A model generated the notes under the pieces. That model was given only the letters and a program-made list of their open reading frames with translations, was not told the DNA's origin and ran no database searches. A program made the translations under genes and the position numbers. Below are positions 7,976-15,621 of a DNA stretch of 35,026 nucleotides, piece after piece. The stretch is from Elusimicrobiota bacterium (GTDB taxonomy: Bacteria; CAYTYR01; UBA6262). The first letter of the stretch is position 1; every line of letters starts with the position of its first letter. The stretch spans positions 1-35,026 of the forward strand of contig PMCA01000035.1 of NCBI GenBank assembly GCA_003153935.1, written 5' to 3'.

Positions 7976-9174
7976 TAATAATCCCCTCCTAAGACTTTTT
8001 TAAATTGTTTGGTCAAGGCCGGGACCACCTGCAGTACGTCGCCTTCGATGCCAAAAGTGGCCAATTTAAATATAGGCGCCTGCGCATCTTTATTTATCGC
8101 TACTATTACGTCAGATGATTGCATGCCTACTAAATGCTGGATCGCTCCGCTGATACCGCAGGCGATATACAATTTAGGGCAAACCGTGCGTCCGGTCTGG
8201 CCTACCTGGTGCGAATACGGCATCCAGCCCGCGTCTACCGCCGCCCGGCTGGAGCCGACAGCGCCGCCCAATACCTGCGCCAGCTCTTCCAGTAATTTGA
8301 AATTCTCCGGTCCACCCATACCGCGTCCGCCGGAGACGATTATATCCGCTTCCGCAATGTTTATGGTCTTGGTAACTTCTTCCACTATGTTCAGGACCTT
8401 GGTCTTGATGCTGATAGCGGTGAAATCAAATTGTTTTTTTATGATCTCGCCCTTATGGTCAGCCTGGCGCACCGCTTTCTTCATTACTTTGTGCCTAACC
8501 GTGGCCATCTGCGGCCGGTAATTTGGGCAGATGATCGTGGCCATGATATTCCCGCCAAATGCCGGCCGGGTTTGTAATAGATTGCGATTCAGGGTATCTA
8601 CTTCCAAACCTGTGCAATCGGCGGTTAAGCCTGTGCGTACCCGCAGAGCTATTTTCGGCGCCAGGGAGCGGCCGATGGAAGTCGCCCCTATCAATATTAT
8701 CTCTGGTTTTTCTTCCTCCACCAGTTTTATGAAGACTTCACCGTAGGTGTCATCCTGGAAATTGGCCAGAACCGGATCGTCATAGAGATATACTTTGTCG
8801 GCCCCGTGAGCGATCAGTTCAGTGGCCTGCTCGGCAACATTCTGTCCCAGCAAGACGGCGCTAAGCGGCACCTGCAGTCTATCCGCCAGCTTACGGCCCT
8901 CACCCAGTAACTCGTAGGCTACGCCCTCTACCTTGCCTTTGCGCTGCTCGGCGAACACCCAGACGCCGCGATAGCCGGAATAATCCTTGAGAACCACCTG
9001 CTCTCTTTCTATGACAATGGCCCCGAATTTGCACGAGGGTACGCAGGCGCCGCAAAGGTTGCAGCCTTCGCCTATCATAGCCAGTTTATTATCTACCGTA
9101 ATAATGCCGAACGGGCAGCTCTTGATGCATAATTTACAGCCGATACATTTATCTTTAATTACTTTAATGGACAT
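7975..9174 (-). CDS. etfA: Electron transfer flavoprotein alpha subunit with N-terminal ferredoxin domain
   Basis: The large ETF subunit, which binds FAD and passes electrons between dehydrogenases and other carriers. The 399 residues are longer than plain EtfA (about 320) because residues 1-60 form a ferredoxin domain with two CxxCxxCxxxC sets (C10, C13, C16, C20 and C38, C41, C44, C48), predicting two [4Fe-4S] clusters. The EtfA part follows. Its FAD domain has SGGRGMGG near 280-287, then GSSRAAVDAGW, QVGQTGRTVCPKLYIACGISGAIQH and VAINKD. An ATG at 9174 with AGGAG nine bases upstream supports the start. EtfB lies 27 bases upstream and an acyl-CoA dehydrogenase is two genes further upstream. 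Ferredoxin-fused EtfA occurs in anaerobes and may let ETF exchange electrons with low-potential carriers. Confidence 0.95.
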   Translation of the reverse strand: MSIKVIKDKCIGCKLCIKSCPFGIITVDNKLAMIGEGCNLCGACVPSCKFGAIVIEREQVVLKDYSGYRGVWVFAEQRKGKVEGVAYELLGEGRKLADRLQVPLSAVLLGQNVAEQATELIAHGADKVYLYDDPVLANFQDDTYGEVFIKLVEEEKPEIILIGATSIGRSLAPKIALRVRTGLTADCTGLEVDTLNRNLLQTRPAFGGNIMATIICPNYRPQMATVRHKVMKKAVRQADHKGEIIKKQFDFTAISIKTKVLNIVEEVTKTINIAEADIIVSGGRGMGGPENFKLLEELAQVLGGAVGSSRAAVDAGWMPYSHQVGQTGRTVCPKLYIACGISGAIQHLVGMQSSDVIVAINKDAQAPIFKLATFGIEGDVLQVVPALTKQFKKVLGGDY

Positions 9175-9201
9175 TTATTATAGCTCCTATAATTTGAAGG
9201 T

Positions 9202-9987
9202 TTAAACGATTTTCAGTTCCCTGATCTTGGTGACCAGTTTTTCCGCCTGCTCTTCAATCTCCCCATGTAACATCTCGCCGCCTCCGCGCGCCGGCGGGCT
9301 AAATATCTTTACTACCTGGGTGGGCGAGCCGTTCAAGCCTATGTTCTCCGGTATGCTGTTGAGATCATTGGCCGTCCAGGTAACTATCTCCGCTTTCTTG
9401 GCCCGCATCATTCCTTTCAAGCTTGGTAAACGGGGGTTGTTAATTTCCTTGACCACCGTGATCAGGGCCGGCAGTGACATTTCGATTACCTCGTAGCCCT
9501 CCTCCATTAATCTTTCACAGCGTATATAACCGTCCCTTATGTCTTCGATCTTACGTACATACGCGATGAAGGGCAGATTCAGGGTTTCCGCTATGCCCGG
9601 CCCGACCTGGGCGGTATCGCCGTCTATGGCCTGCTTGCCGCAGATTATCAGGTCGGCGTTACCGATCTTCTTTATGCCCTGGGATAAGGTGTAGCTGGTG
9701 GCCCAGGTATCGCTGCCGGCAAAAGCGCGGTCGCTGAGCAGGATGCCTTCATCCGCTCCCATGGCAATAGCTTCCTTGATCGACTCCTTGGCTTGAGGCG
9801 GGCCCATGCAAAGGATACTCACTTTGCCTCCCACTTTTTCTTTTATCCGCAAACCTTCTTCAATGGCGTATACGTCAAAGGGGTTTATGATGCTTTCCAC
9901 ACCTTCCCTGATCAAAGTATTGGTCTTTTCATTGATCTTGACATCAGTTGTGCCAGGTACCTGCTTGATGCATACTACGATGTTCAT
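9202..9987 (-). CDS. etfB: Electron transfer flavoprotein beta subunit
   Basis: The 261-residue partner of EtfA. It starts MNIVVCIKQVPGTTDVKIN, the typical EtfB opening, and contains the AMGADEGILLSD block, the nucleotide-binding CGKQAIDGDTAQVGP segment (about residues 120-134), EEGYEVIEMSLPALITVVKE and NNPRLPSLKGMMRAKK. The GYEV and PSLKG blocks resemble those of ETFs working with NADH- or butyryl-CoA-type dehydrogenases in anaerobes, some of which bifurcate electrons. I cannot assign bifurcation without an alignment of the beta-FAD residues. The ATG at 9987 follows GGAGG by ten bases. The gene lies 29 bases after the HD-GYP gene and 27 bases before etfA, so all three are in one transcript. 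Confidence 0.95.
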   Translation of the reverse strand: MNIVVCIKQVPGTTDVKINEKTNTLIREGVESIINPFDVYAIEEGLRIKEKVGGKVSILCMGPPQAKESIKEAIAMGADEGILLSDRAFAGSDTWATSYTLSQGIKKIGNADLIICGKQAIDGDTAQVGPGIAETLNLPFIAYVRKIEDIRDGYIRCERLMEEGYEVIEMSLPALITVVKEINNPRLPSLKGMMRAKKAEIVTWTANDLNSIPENIGLNGSPTQVVKIFSPPARGGGEMLHGEIEEQAEKLVTKIRELKIV

Positions 9988-10016
9988 TTAAGACTTTCCT
10001 CCGTTTTTCCTATTCA

Positions 10017-11285
10017 TTAATCTGTAACGTATAAATTGCCCTTCTTATGGGCGGACAAGAACGCTTTAACTACGCTAGGATCGAACTGGCTGCCATCGCA
10101 CTTTCTCACTTCGGCGATGGCGTCGTCTATTTTCATGCGTGGGCGGTAAGGCCGGTCGCTGGTCATGGCGTCAAAACTGTCGGCGACGCATATAACCCGG
10201 GACAGGAACGGGATATCATCACCCACCAGGCCATCCGGATAGCCCTTGCCGTCATAACGTTCATGATGCGCCCGGATGATGTTGCCGGCGGCACGCAGGT
10301 CTTCTATAGGTTTCAGGATATTCTGCCCGATGACCGGGTGTTTCTTCATTTCCGTCCACTCCTCGTTATTGAGCGGTCCGGGTTTCTGCAGGATCTGGTC
10401 CGGCAGGGAGATCTTGCCGATATCATGCAGGAGGGCGGATATCAGCAGGGTTTCCTTGACATCTTCGCTGATATCCATGTCGCCGTATATTTGTTGTATC
10501 TCTTCCAGGACGGTAAAGGCTATCTTGGTGACTCTCTCGCTATGGCCGTGCGTATAAGGATCGCGGGCGTCGATAGCTGCGGATAGCGCCCGGGCAAAGT
10601 CCAGGAACAGGTTGCGGAACTTTTTGTACAGGCGCTCGATCTCCATGATCTTTTCTTTAAGATCATCGGTAGCTTTATTGACCTCATCGCTTAATACCTG
10701 GCTGAACTCTTCCAGTTTGGAATTAAGGGTGATATTATCGGCGTTCAGTCTATCAGTCACTTGCTGCTGTTTGATCACTTTATTTATATAGATAAAACAG
10801 ATGATACCCACCAGAGCCATATTGGCCAGCCGGCTGATCAACAGGCTAACCTCATTCATAGAAAATATCTGCTGCTGGTAGAAATAGACGATAGTCGGAT
10901 AGGTAACCAGGGACAGGATGAGGTTGAATTGCAGATGGGACTTATTAAGCGATATGCCTTCGATCAGGATTACGATAATAAAGAGGAACCAGAGACGGCT
11001 GTCCAACCCGTGGGTCGCCCAGATAGCGTAGTTGATCAGAGTAAAATCTATAAGAGATACGTAGTATTCCGTTATATAGCTGACTTCAGCCTTATTTACC
11101 TTCCAGAAAATGTAAGCGTTCAGTAGCAGTATGACAGCGAAGGGAAAATAAAGAAAGTTCAGATTAGTGGGTAATCCGAGGAATTTTTGCAGAATAACCA
11201 TAGCGCCGGCGAAAAAGAAAATTATAAACCGCGCGTAAATATCTCCGGTCAGTTTATCCTTGATACTCTCAATATTATTTAGCAA
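10017..11285 (-). CDS. Membrane HD-GYP domain protein, probable cyclic-di-GMP phosphodiesterase
   Basis: A 422-residue protein. Residues 15-170 hold about six hydrophobic segments, 172-222 look like a coiled-coil linker, and 225-415 form an HD-GYP domain. The domain shows HGHSERV (246-252), HDIGK (287-291), the HH pair at 340-341, GKGYPDG (346-352; the GYP variant) and DSFDAMTSDRPYR (369-381). This is the full set expected of an active c-di-GMP phosphodiesterase. The membrane part may sense a signal but matches no named sensor I recognise. Translation probably starts at TTG 11285, with a GGGAG site five to seven bases upstream that lies inside a repeat-like intergenic sequence; no ATG is available before the first membrane helix. 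It sits between acyl-CoA dehydrogenase and etfB. Confidence 0.92.
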   Translation of the reverse strand: MLNNIESIKDKLTGDIYARFIIFFFAGAMVILQKFLGLPTNLNFLYFPFAVILLLNAYIFWKVNKAEVSYITEYYVSLIDFTLINYAIWATHGLDSRLWFLFIIVILIEGISLNKSHLQFNLILSLVTYPTIVYFYQQQIFSMNEVSLLISRLANMALVGIICFIYINKVIKQQQVTDRLNADNITLNSKLEEFSQVLSDEVNKATDDLKEKIMEIERLYKKFRNLFLDFARALSAAIDARDPYTHGHSERVTKIAFTVLEEIQQIYGDMDISEDVKETLLISALLHDIGKISLPDQILQKPGPLNNEEWTEMKKHPVIGQNILKPIEDLRAAGNIIRAHHERYDGKGYPDGLVGDDIPFLSRVICVADSFDAMTSDRPYRPRMKIDDAIAEVRKCDGSQFDPSVVKAFLSAHKKGNLYVTD

Positions 11286-11342
11286 GTAAACACTCCCATA
11301 CTTCGACTGTGCTCAGCATAGACCGTGTTAAGCCCGGTCTAT
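11286..11342. repeat. Intergenic repeat-like palindromic sequence with hairpin
   Basis: The spacer between the acyl-CoA dehydrogenase stop and the HD-GYP start holds a perfect 8-bp stem (11318-11325 with 11335-11342, nine-base loop) next to CTTCGACTGTGCTCAGCAT (11300-11318). Similar CTTCGAC...CTCAG cores occur as short dispersed repeats in many bacterial genomes. The plus strand has a T-run after the hairpin, but all genes here are on the minus strand, where the hairpin is not followed by U. A repeat remnant that also supplies the Shine-Dalgarno site of the next gene is the simplest reading. Confidence 0.5.
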
Positions 11343-12496
11343 TTTTTACTTGCCTGCTCCTTAATTAATTCTTGGGCGATAACATTGCGTTGTATCTGGT
11401 TGGTGCCTTCGTAGATCTGGGTGATCTTGGCGTCGCGCATCATTTTTTCAACGGGGTATTCCTTCATATAACCGTACCCGCCGAAAACCTGCACCGCGTC
11501 TACGGTAACTTTCATGGCGACATCGCTGGCATAAAGCTTGGCCATGGCGGAAATCTTGGAAACGTCTTTACTGCCGGAATCTATCAGGCGGGAACAAAGA
11601 TAGACCAGCGCCCTGGCCGCTTCAGTCTGCGTCGCCATATCCGCCAGCATGTGCCCGATGGCCTGGAAAGAAATGATCGGATGACCGAACTGCACCCTTT
11701 GGCGGGCGTATTCCAGGGCTTTGTCCAGCGCTCCCTGGGCTATGCCCAGTGCCTGAGCCGCAACTCCGGGCCGCGACTGGTCCAGGGTTTTCATGGCTAC
11801 GATGAAGCCCATGCCCTCCCGGCCCAGTATCTGGTCCTTGTGAACTTTACAATCAGTGAACACCAGTTCCCGCGTAGCTGAGGCCCGGATTCCCATCTTG
11901 TTTTCCTTTTTACCGAAGGAGAACCCTGGCATGCCTTTTTCCAATATAAATGCGGTAGCGCCCCGGGCGCCCTTTTTCTTGTTGGTCATGGCGATGACCG
12001 TATAGGTATCAGCCTCGCCGCCATTGGTGATCCATTGTTTGGTGCCGTTGAGAATATAATAATCCCCGTCCACGCGCGCGGTGGTTTCGATCCCGCCGGC
12101 GTCGCTACCGGCATTGGCCTCGGTCAGTCCGAAGGCCGCCAGCTTGGTGCCTTTAGCCAATGGTGGCAGGTATTTTTTCTTTTGTTCTTCAGTACCGAAA
12201 AGGAGGATGGGGAAAGTTCCCAAAGCAGTCGCGGCCAGTGAAAGCGAAATACCACCGCAGATACGGGACAGTTCTTCCACGGCCAGCACCAGCTCCATAA
12301 CGCCGCCGCCCAGCCCGCCGTAAGCTTCCGGTATATACAAACCGAACAGGTCGGCATCACTCAATGCTTTTACTATCTCCCATGGGAATTCGCCGCTCTC
12401 GTCATACTTGGCCGTCACGGGGGCGATCTTTTCCACCGCCACCTTGTTGGCCATTTCGATTATCATTTTTTGTTCATCGCTTAAGAAATAGTCCAT
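11339..12496 (-). CDS. Acyl-CoA dehydrogenase (short-chain/butyryl-CoA type)
   Basis: An FAD enzyme that interconverts acyl-CoA and 2-enoyl-CoA, exchanging electrons with ETF. The protein is 385 residues from the start used here. Family blocks run in order: FGLTEANAGSDAGG (flavin loop, about 122-135), NGTKQWITNGG, KMGIRASATREL, RQRVQFGHPIISFQAIGHMLADM, VQVFGGYGYMKEYPVEKMMRDAKI and IYEGTNQIQR. The glutamate in YEGT (E363) is the catalytic base position of short- and medium-chain enzymes. A GGAGG directly abuts an ATG at 12505; the next in-frame ATG at 12496 sits nine bases after it and begins MDYFLSDEQK, so I choose 12496. Neighbours are rnc upstream and HD-GYP, etfB and etfA downstream, which makes a physical ETF partnership likely. 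Chain-length preference is unknown. Confidence 0.94.
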   Translation of the reverse strand: MDYFLSDEQKMIIEMANKVAVEKIAPVTAKYDESGEFPWEIVKALSDADLFGLYIPEAYGGLGGGVMELVLAVEELSRICGGISLSLAATALGTFPILLFGTEEQKKKYLPPLAKGTKLAAFGLTEANAGSDAGGIETTARVDGDYYILNGTKQWITNGGEADTYTVIAMTNKKKGARGATAFILEKGMPGFSFGKKENKMGIRASATRELVFTDCKVHKDQILGREGMGFIVAMKTLDQSRPGVAAQALGIAQGALDKALEYARQRVQFGHPIISFQAIGHMLADMATQTEAARALVYLCSRLIDSGSKDVSKISAMAKLYASDVAMKVTVDAVQVFGGYGYMKEYPVEKMMRDAKITQIYEGTNQIQRNVIAQELIKEQASKK

Positions 12497-12535
12497 TGAA
12501 TTCATCCTCCGGGTATTCTAAATTTTAGTATAGCT

Positions 12536-13246
12536 TTATTTAAGTGTTTCCATGGCTTTCTTGGCGGCGTCCTGGTCCGCCTCTCTTTTACTATGCCCCA
12601 CTCCGTGCGCGAGCAACCGATCCTCCAGGTACAGTTCCACCTCAAACATCTTGGCGTGATCGGGACCAAAATCTTTGTAATTCTTGTAAGTCGGCAACCG
12701 CCTGTACAAGGCCTGCAGTTTCTCCTGCAGCGTGGTTTTGTAGTCCATCGTAGCCGGCCTGATCTTGCGTATCTCGTTGTCTTCTTCCAGGAAACGCACG
12801 ATAATTTCGGTCACTTCTTTGGTGCCGTTGCGGTCCAGGAATATCGCGCCCACGATCGCTTCGAAAGCGTCCGACAGGATGCTGGCTTTTTTACGGCCGC
12901 CGGAAACTTCCTCGCCCTTGCCTAACAGCAGGTACTCTCCCAGCAAGATACTATGGGCCCAGCGATAGAGTGTTTCCTGGCTGATAATATACGATTTTAG
13001 CTTGGCCAGCTCGCCCTCGGTCAGGTGCGGCAAGGTAAAGAACAGGTAGTGACAAACGATCATGTTCAGGATGCTGTCACCCAGGAATTCCAGTCTTTCA
13101 TTAGAATAAAAAGTAGCGTATTTAGGATTACTGCTTAATTCGGGGTGCTCGTGCACATAAGAAGAATGGGTCAAAGCCAGGGTCAGAAGATCCTTATTTT
13201 GGAAATCTATCTGCAAGACTTTTTCCAGTTCTTCAGATGTTCTCAT
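12536..13246 (-). CDS. rnc: Ribonuclease III
   Basis: A double-stranded-RNA endonuclease for rRNA and mRNA processing. The 236 residues comprise an RNase III domain (about 5-155) and a dsRNA-binding domain (about 165-235). Catalytic residues are visible: E50, E53 and D57 in the NERLEFLGDS signature, and D126 and E129 in LSDAFEA. The dsRBD shows the TLQEKLQALYRRLPTY start and the SKREADQDAAKKAM end. The ATG at 13246 lies three bases after the fabF stop and lacks a clear Shine-Dalgarno sequence, which points to translational coupling. Position after acpP-fabF matches the common acpP-(fabF)-rnc order. Several hairpins in this operon are possible substrates, but that is speculative. Confidence 0.97.
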   Translation of the reverse strand: MRTSEELEKVLQIDFQNKDLLTLALTHSSYVHEHPELSSNPKYATFYSNERLEFLGDSILNMIVCHYLFFTLPHLTEGELAKLKSYIISQETLYRWAHSILLGEYLLLGKGEEVSGGRKKASILSDAFEAIVGAIFLDRNGTKEVTEIIVRFLEEDNEIRKIRPATMDYKTTLQEKLQALYRRLPTYKNYKDFGPDHAKMFEVELYLEDRLLAHGVGHSKREADQDAAKKAMETLK

Positions 13247-13249
13247 GTT

Positions 13250-14491
13250 TTAGGCCGTAAATTTCTTTAAGATCAATACCCCGTTGTGACCGCCAAAACC
13301 GAAAGAATTGCTCAGGGCCACTTTAACTTCCATGTTCCGGGCCTTATTAGGTATATAATCCAGGTCGCAATCGGGATCCGGATTCTCCAGGTTGATCGTC
13401 GGCGGCACTATCTTGTGATTGATGGCCATGATACAGATAATGGCCTCAACACCTCCCGCCGCGCCCAGCAAGTGGCCGGTCATGGATTTGGTGGAGCCAA
13501 CGGCTATCTTGTAGGCATGCTCACCAAAAACATTCTTGATCGATTGCGTCTCTATCTTATCTCCCAATGGTGTACTGGTACCATGGGTATTTATATAATC
13601 AACTTCCTTAGGATTCATCTTGGCTTTGGCCAGGGCCAGTTTAATAGCCCGGGAAGCCCCTTCTCCGGTCGGTTCAGGCGCGCTGATATGGTAAGCGTCA
13701 CCGGTAGCCGCGTAACCGGGAATTTCAGCGTAGATACGCGCTCCGCGCGCCTGGGCGTGGCTCAATTCTTCCAGGATCAGGATGCCTGTACCTTCACCCA
13801 TGACAAAACCGTCCCGGTCCTTATCGAACGGACGGGAAGCCCTTTTCGGTTCGTTGTTGCGGGTGGACATGGCTTTCATCGAACAGAAACCGCCGAAACC
13901 CAACGGGCTGATGGCTCCCTCTGTACCGCCGGTGATAATAACGTCGGCGTCACCCCGTTTTATTATCTCTCCTGCTTCTCCTATACAATGGGCCGCGGTA
14001 GCGCAAGCGGTGGTAATGGAGAAATTCGGTCCCTTGACGCCGAAATTTATGGATATCTGGCCGCCGGCCATGTTCATTATCATCATCGGGATCAGGAACG
14101 GGCTGATCCGTCCGGGTCCGCCCTCGGCTAATCTTTTCATCTGCGCTTCCATGGTGATCATGCCGCCGATACCCGACCCAACGACCACGCCGATACGGTT
14201 AAGATCTTCCTTGCCCAGTTCCAGGCCGGAATCCTTTAGCGCCATACCGGCCGCGGCTACGGCGAATTGGACAAAGCGGTCCATTCGCTTGGCGTCCTTC
14301 TTATCGACATAATTAACCGGGTCAAAATCCTTGACCTCGGCTGCGATTTTACAGTCGAAATTAGTGGTATCGAAAGCGGTGATCGGTCCCACTCCGGACT
14401 CGCCATTGCATAAGGAACGCCAAACTCCGTCCAGCGACGTTCCCAGCGGCGTGATCCAACCCAGGCCGGTCACAACTACTCTTCTTTGCAT
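13250..14491 (-). CDS. fabF: Beta-ketoacyl-ACP synthase II
   Basis: The condensing enzyme that elongates acyl-ACP with malonyl-ACP in type II fatty acid synthesis. The 413-residue length is standard. The nucleophile C163 lies in TTACATAAH. The two histidines of the Cys-His-His triad are in NTHGTSTPLGD (about 304) and KSMTGHLLGAAG (about 340), and the C-terminal SNSFGFGGHNG loop is present. The start MQRRVVVTGLG at 14491 is canonical. It is separated from acpP by a 100-base spacer carrying a strong stem-loop (14530-14570), unlike the tight spacing elsewhere in the operon. It runs into rnc with only three intervening bases. Confidence 0.97.
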   Translation of the reverse strand: MQRRVVVTGLGWITPLGTSLDGVWRSLCNGESGVGPITAFDTTNFDCKIAAEVKDFDPVNYVDKKDAKRMDRFVQFAVAAAGMALKDSGLELGKEDLNRIGVVVGSGIGGMITMEAQMKRLAEGGPGRISPFLIPMMIMNMAGGQISINFGVKGPNFSITTACATAAHCIGEAGEIIKRGDADVIITGGTEGAISPLGFGGFCSMKAMSTRNNEPKRASRPFDKDRDGFVMGEGTGILILEELSHAQARGARIYAEIPGYAATGDAYHISAPEPTGEGASRAIKLALAKAKMNPKEVDYINTHGTSTPLGDKIETQSIKNVFGEHAYKIAVGSTKSMTGHLLGAAGGVEAIICIMAINHKIVPPTINLENPDPDCDLDYIPNKARNMEVKVALSNSFGFGGHNGVLILKKFTA

Positions 14492-14529
14492 TTAATCCTC
14501 GCTCTGCTTTTGGTATTAACACAAACGAA

Positions 14530-14570
14530 CACGGATCTTAAAGATACCAGGTATCTAAAGAAGACCCGTG
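14530..14570 (-). promoter_or_regulatory. Intercistronic stem-loop between acpP and fabF
   Basis: An outer stem of nine pairs in ten (14530-14539 with 14561-14570) encloses a perfect 7-bp hairpin with a one-base loop (14542-14548 with 14550-14556). After it, in the direction of transcription, comes only a weakly U-rich stretch, so it is not a good intrinsic terminator. It could be a processing or stability element, or a partial attenuator, that lets acpP mRNA outlast or outnumber fabF mRNA. The rest of the 100-base spacer shows no other feature beyond the fabF leader. Confidence 0.55.
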
Positions 14571-14591
14571 CCCGATTTTGTATTAATTAGA

Positions 14592-14828
14592 TTAGGCATT
14601 AGTATGTGCTTTAATATAATCTATAGCTTGTCCCACGCTTTGTAATTTTTCCGCTTCTTCGTCCGGAATTTCGATGTCGAATTCTTCTTCTAAAGCCATC
14701 ACCAGCTCGACAGTATCCAGTGAATCAGCGCCCAGGTCGTTGATGAAACTGGCGTCATTGGTCACTTCTTCCGGATCTACTCCCAGCTGCTCGATGATTA
14801 TTTCTTTGACCTTGTCTTCTACGGCCAT
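14592..14828 (-). CDS. acpP: Acyl carrier protein
   Basis: A small acidic carrier (78 residues) that holds growing acyl chains on 4'-phosphopantetheine. The attachment serine is S36 in [11 protein letters not shown], the universal DSL motif, and helix II ([23 protein letters not shown]) is typical. The ATG at 14828 follows AAGGAGG at good spacing, one of the strongest ribosome binding sites in the window, fitting the high ACP demand of the cell. fabG lies 27 bases upstream and fabF is 100 bases downstream across a stem-loop. Confidence 0.98.
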   Translation of the reverse strand: MAVEDKVKEIIIEQLGVDPEEVTNDASFINDLGADSLDTVELVMALEEEFDIEIPDEEAEKLQSVGQAIDYIKAHTNA

Positions 14829-14855
14829 TGTTTCCTCCTTGGAGAGTTTTTTTTC

Positions 14856-15605
14856 TTACATGAAATTCATTACCATGCCGCCGTCCACTACGATAGTCTG
14901 TCCGGTGATATAATCGGAGTCGGGCCCGGCCAGGAATGCCACGGCTTTCGCCACGTCCAGGGGCACTCCTAACTTCGCCAGAGGTATGCGCTTAAGCATT
15001 TCCGATTTTACCGCCTCCGGCAGCACGTCGGTCATCGCGGTTTGGATAAATCCCGGCGCCACCGCGTTCACATTTATACCCCGGCTGGCCAACTCCTTGG
15101 CCGCGCTTTTGGTCAGGGCTATGACCCCGGCTTTGCTGGCGGCGTAATTGGCCTGCCCGGCATTGCCGGCTATGCCGATGATAGAAGCCACGTTTACGAT
15201 CTTGCCTGAACGTGCTTTCATCATCGGGCGGGTAACCGCTTTTAAGCAGTTAAACGTGCCTTTAAGATTGATGCGGATAACCGCGTCCCACTCCTCTTCT
15301 TTCATCCTTAAAAGCAGGTTGTCCCGAGTGATGCCTGCATTATTCACTAATATATCTATTTTACCAAAATTGTCAAGAATTTTATTCACCATTTCTTCCA
15401 CCGGGGCGCTCTGCGAAATGTCGACTTTCATCGCGACGCTTTTCCGGCCCAAAGAAATGATCTCCTGCGCCGTTTTTTCGGCTTGTTCCAGGTTAACATC
15501 GACTATGACAATATCCGCCCCTGCTTGCGCCAGGGTTAGGGCTATTTCCTTGCCGATCCCCTGCCCGGAACCTGTGACCAATGCAACTTTTCCTGCTAAT
15601 TTCAA
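14856..15605 (-). CDS. fabG: 3-oxoacyl-ACP reductase
   Basis: An NADPH-dependent short-chain dehydrogenase that reduces beta-ketoacyl-ACP. The 249 residues show the Rossmann motif TGSGQGIG (11-18), the NNAG motif (about 87-90), a serine in NVASIIG and the catalytic YAASK (about 151-155), plus the conserved C-terminal TGQTIVVDGGM. The frame opens at a TTG (15605) preceded by a GGGGGTGA stretch six to seven bases upstream, giving MKLAGKVALVTG, the expected N-terminus. An ATG start is not available. It lies 16 bases after fabD and is followed by acpP, as in the classical fabD-fabG-acpP order. Confidence 0.97.
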   Translation of the reverse strand: MKLAGKVALVTGSGQGIGKEIALTLAQAGADIVIVDVNLEQAEKTAQEIISLGRKSVAMKVDISQSAPVEEMVNKILDNFGKIDILVNNAGITRDNLLLRMKEEEWDAVIRINLKGTFNCLKAVTRPMMKARSGKIVNVASIIGIAGNAGQANYAASKAGVIALTKSAAKELASRGINVNAVAPGFIQTAMTDVLPEAVKSEMLKRIPLAKLGVPLDVAKAVAFLAGPDSDYITGQTIVVDGGMVMNFM

Positions 15606-15621
15606 CTAAAATCACCCCCTC

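Noticed and set aside
11318-11347. A hairpin plus T-run that looks like an intrinsic terminator.
   Set aside because: The T-run follows the hairpin only on the plus strand, where no gene is transcribed. On the minus strand the hairpin is preceded by A and followed by no U-run.
12527-12532. A TATACT -10-like box between rnc and the acyl-CoA dehydrogenase gene.
   Set aside because: No acceptable -35 hexamer at 15-18 bases and no extended -10 TG, so I do not call a promoter.
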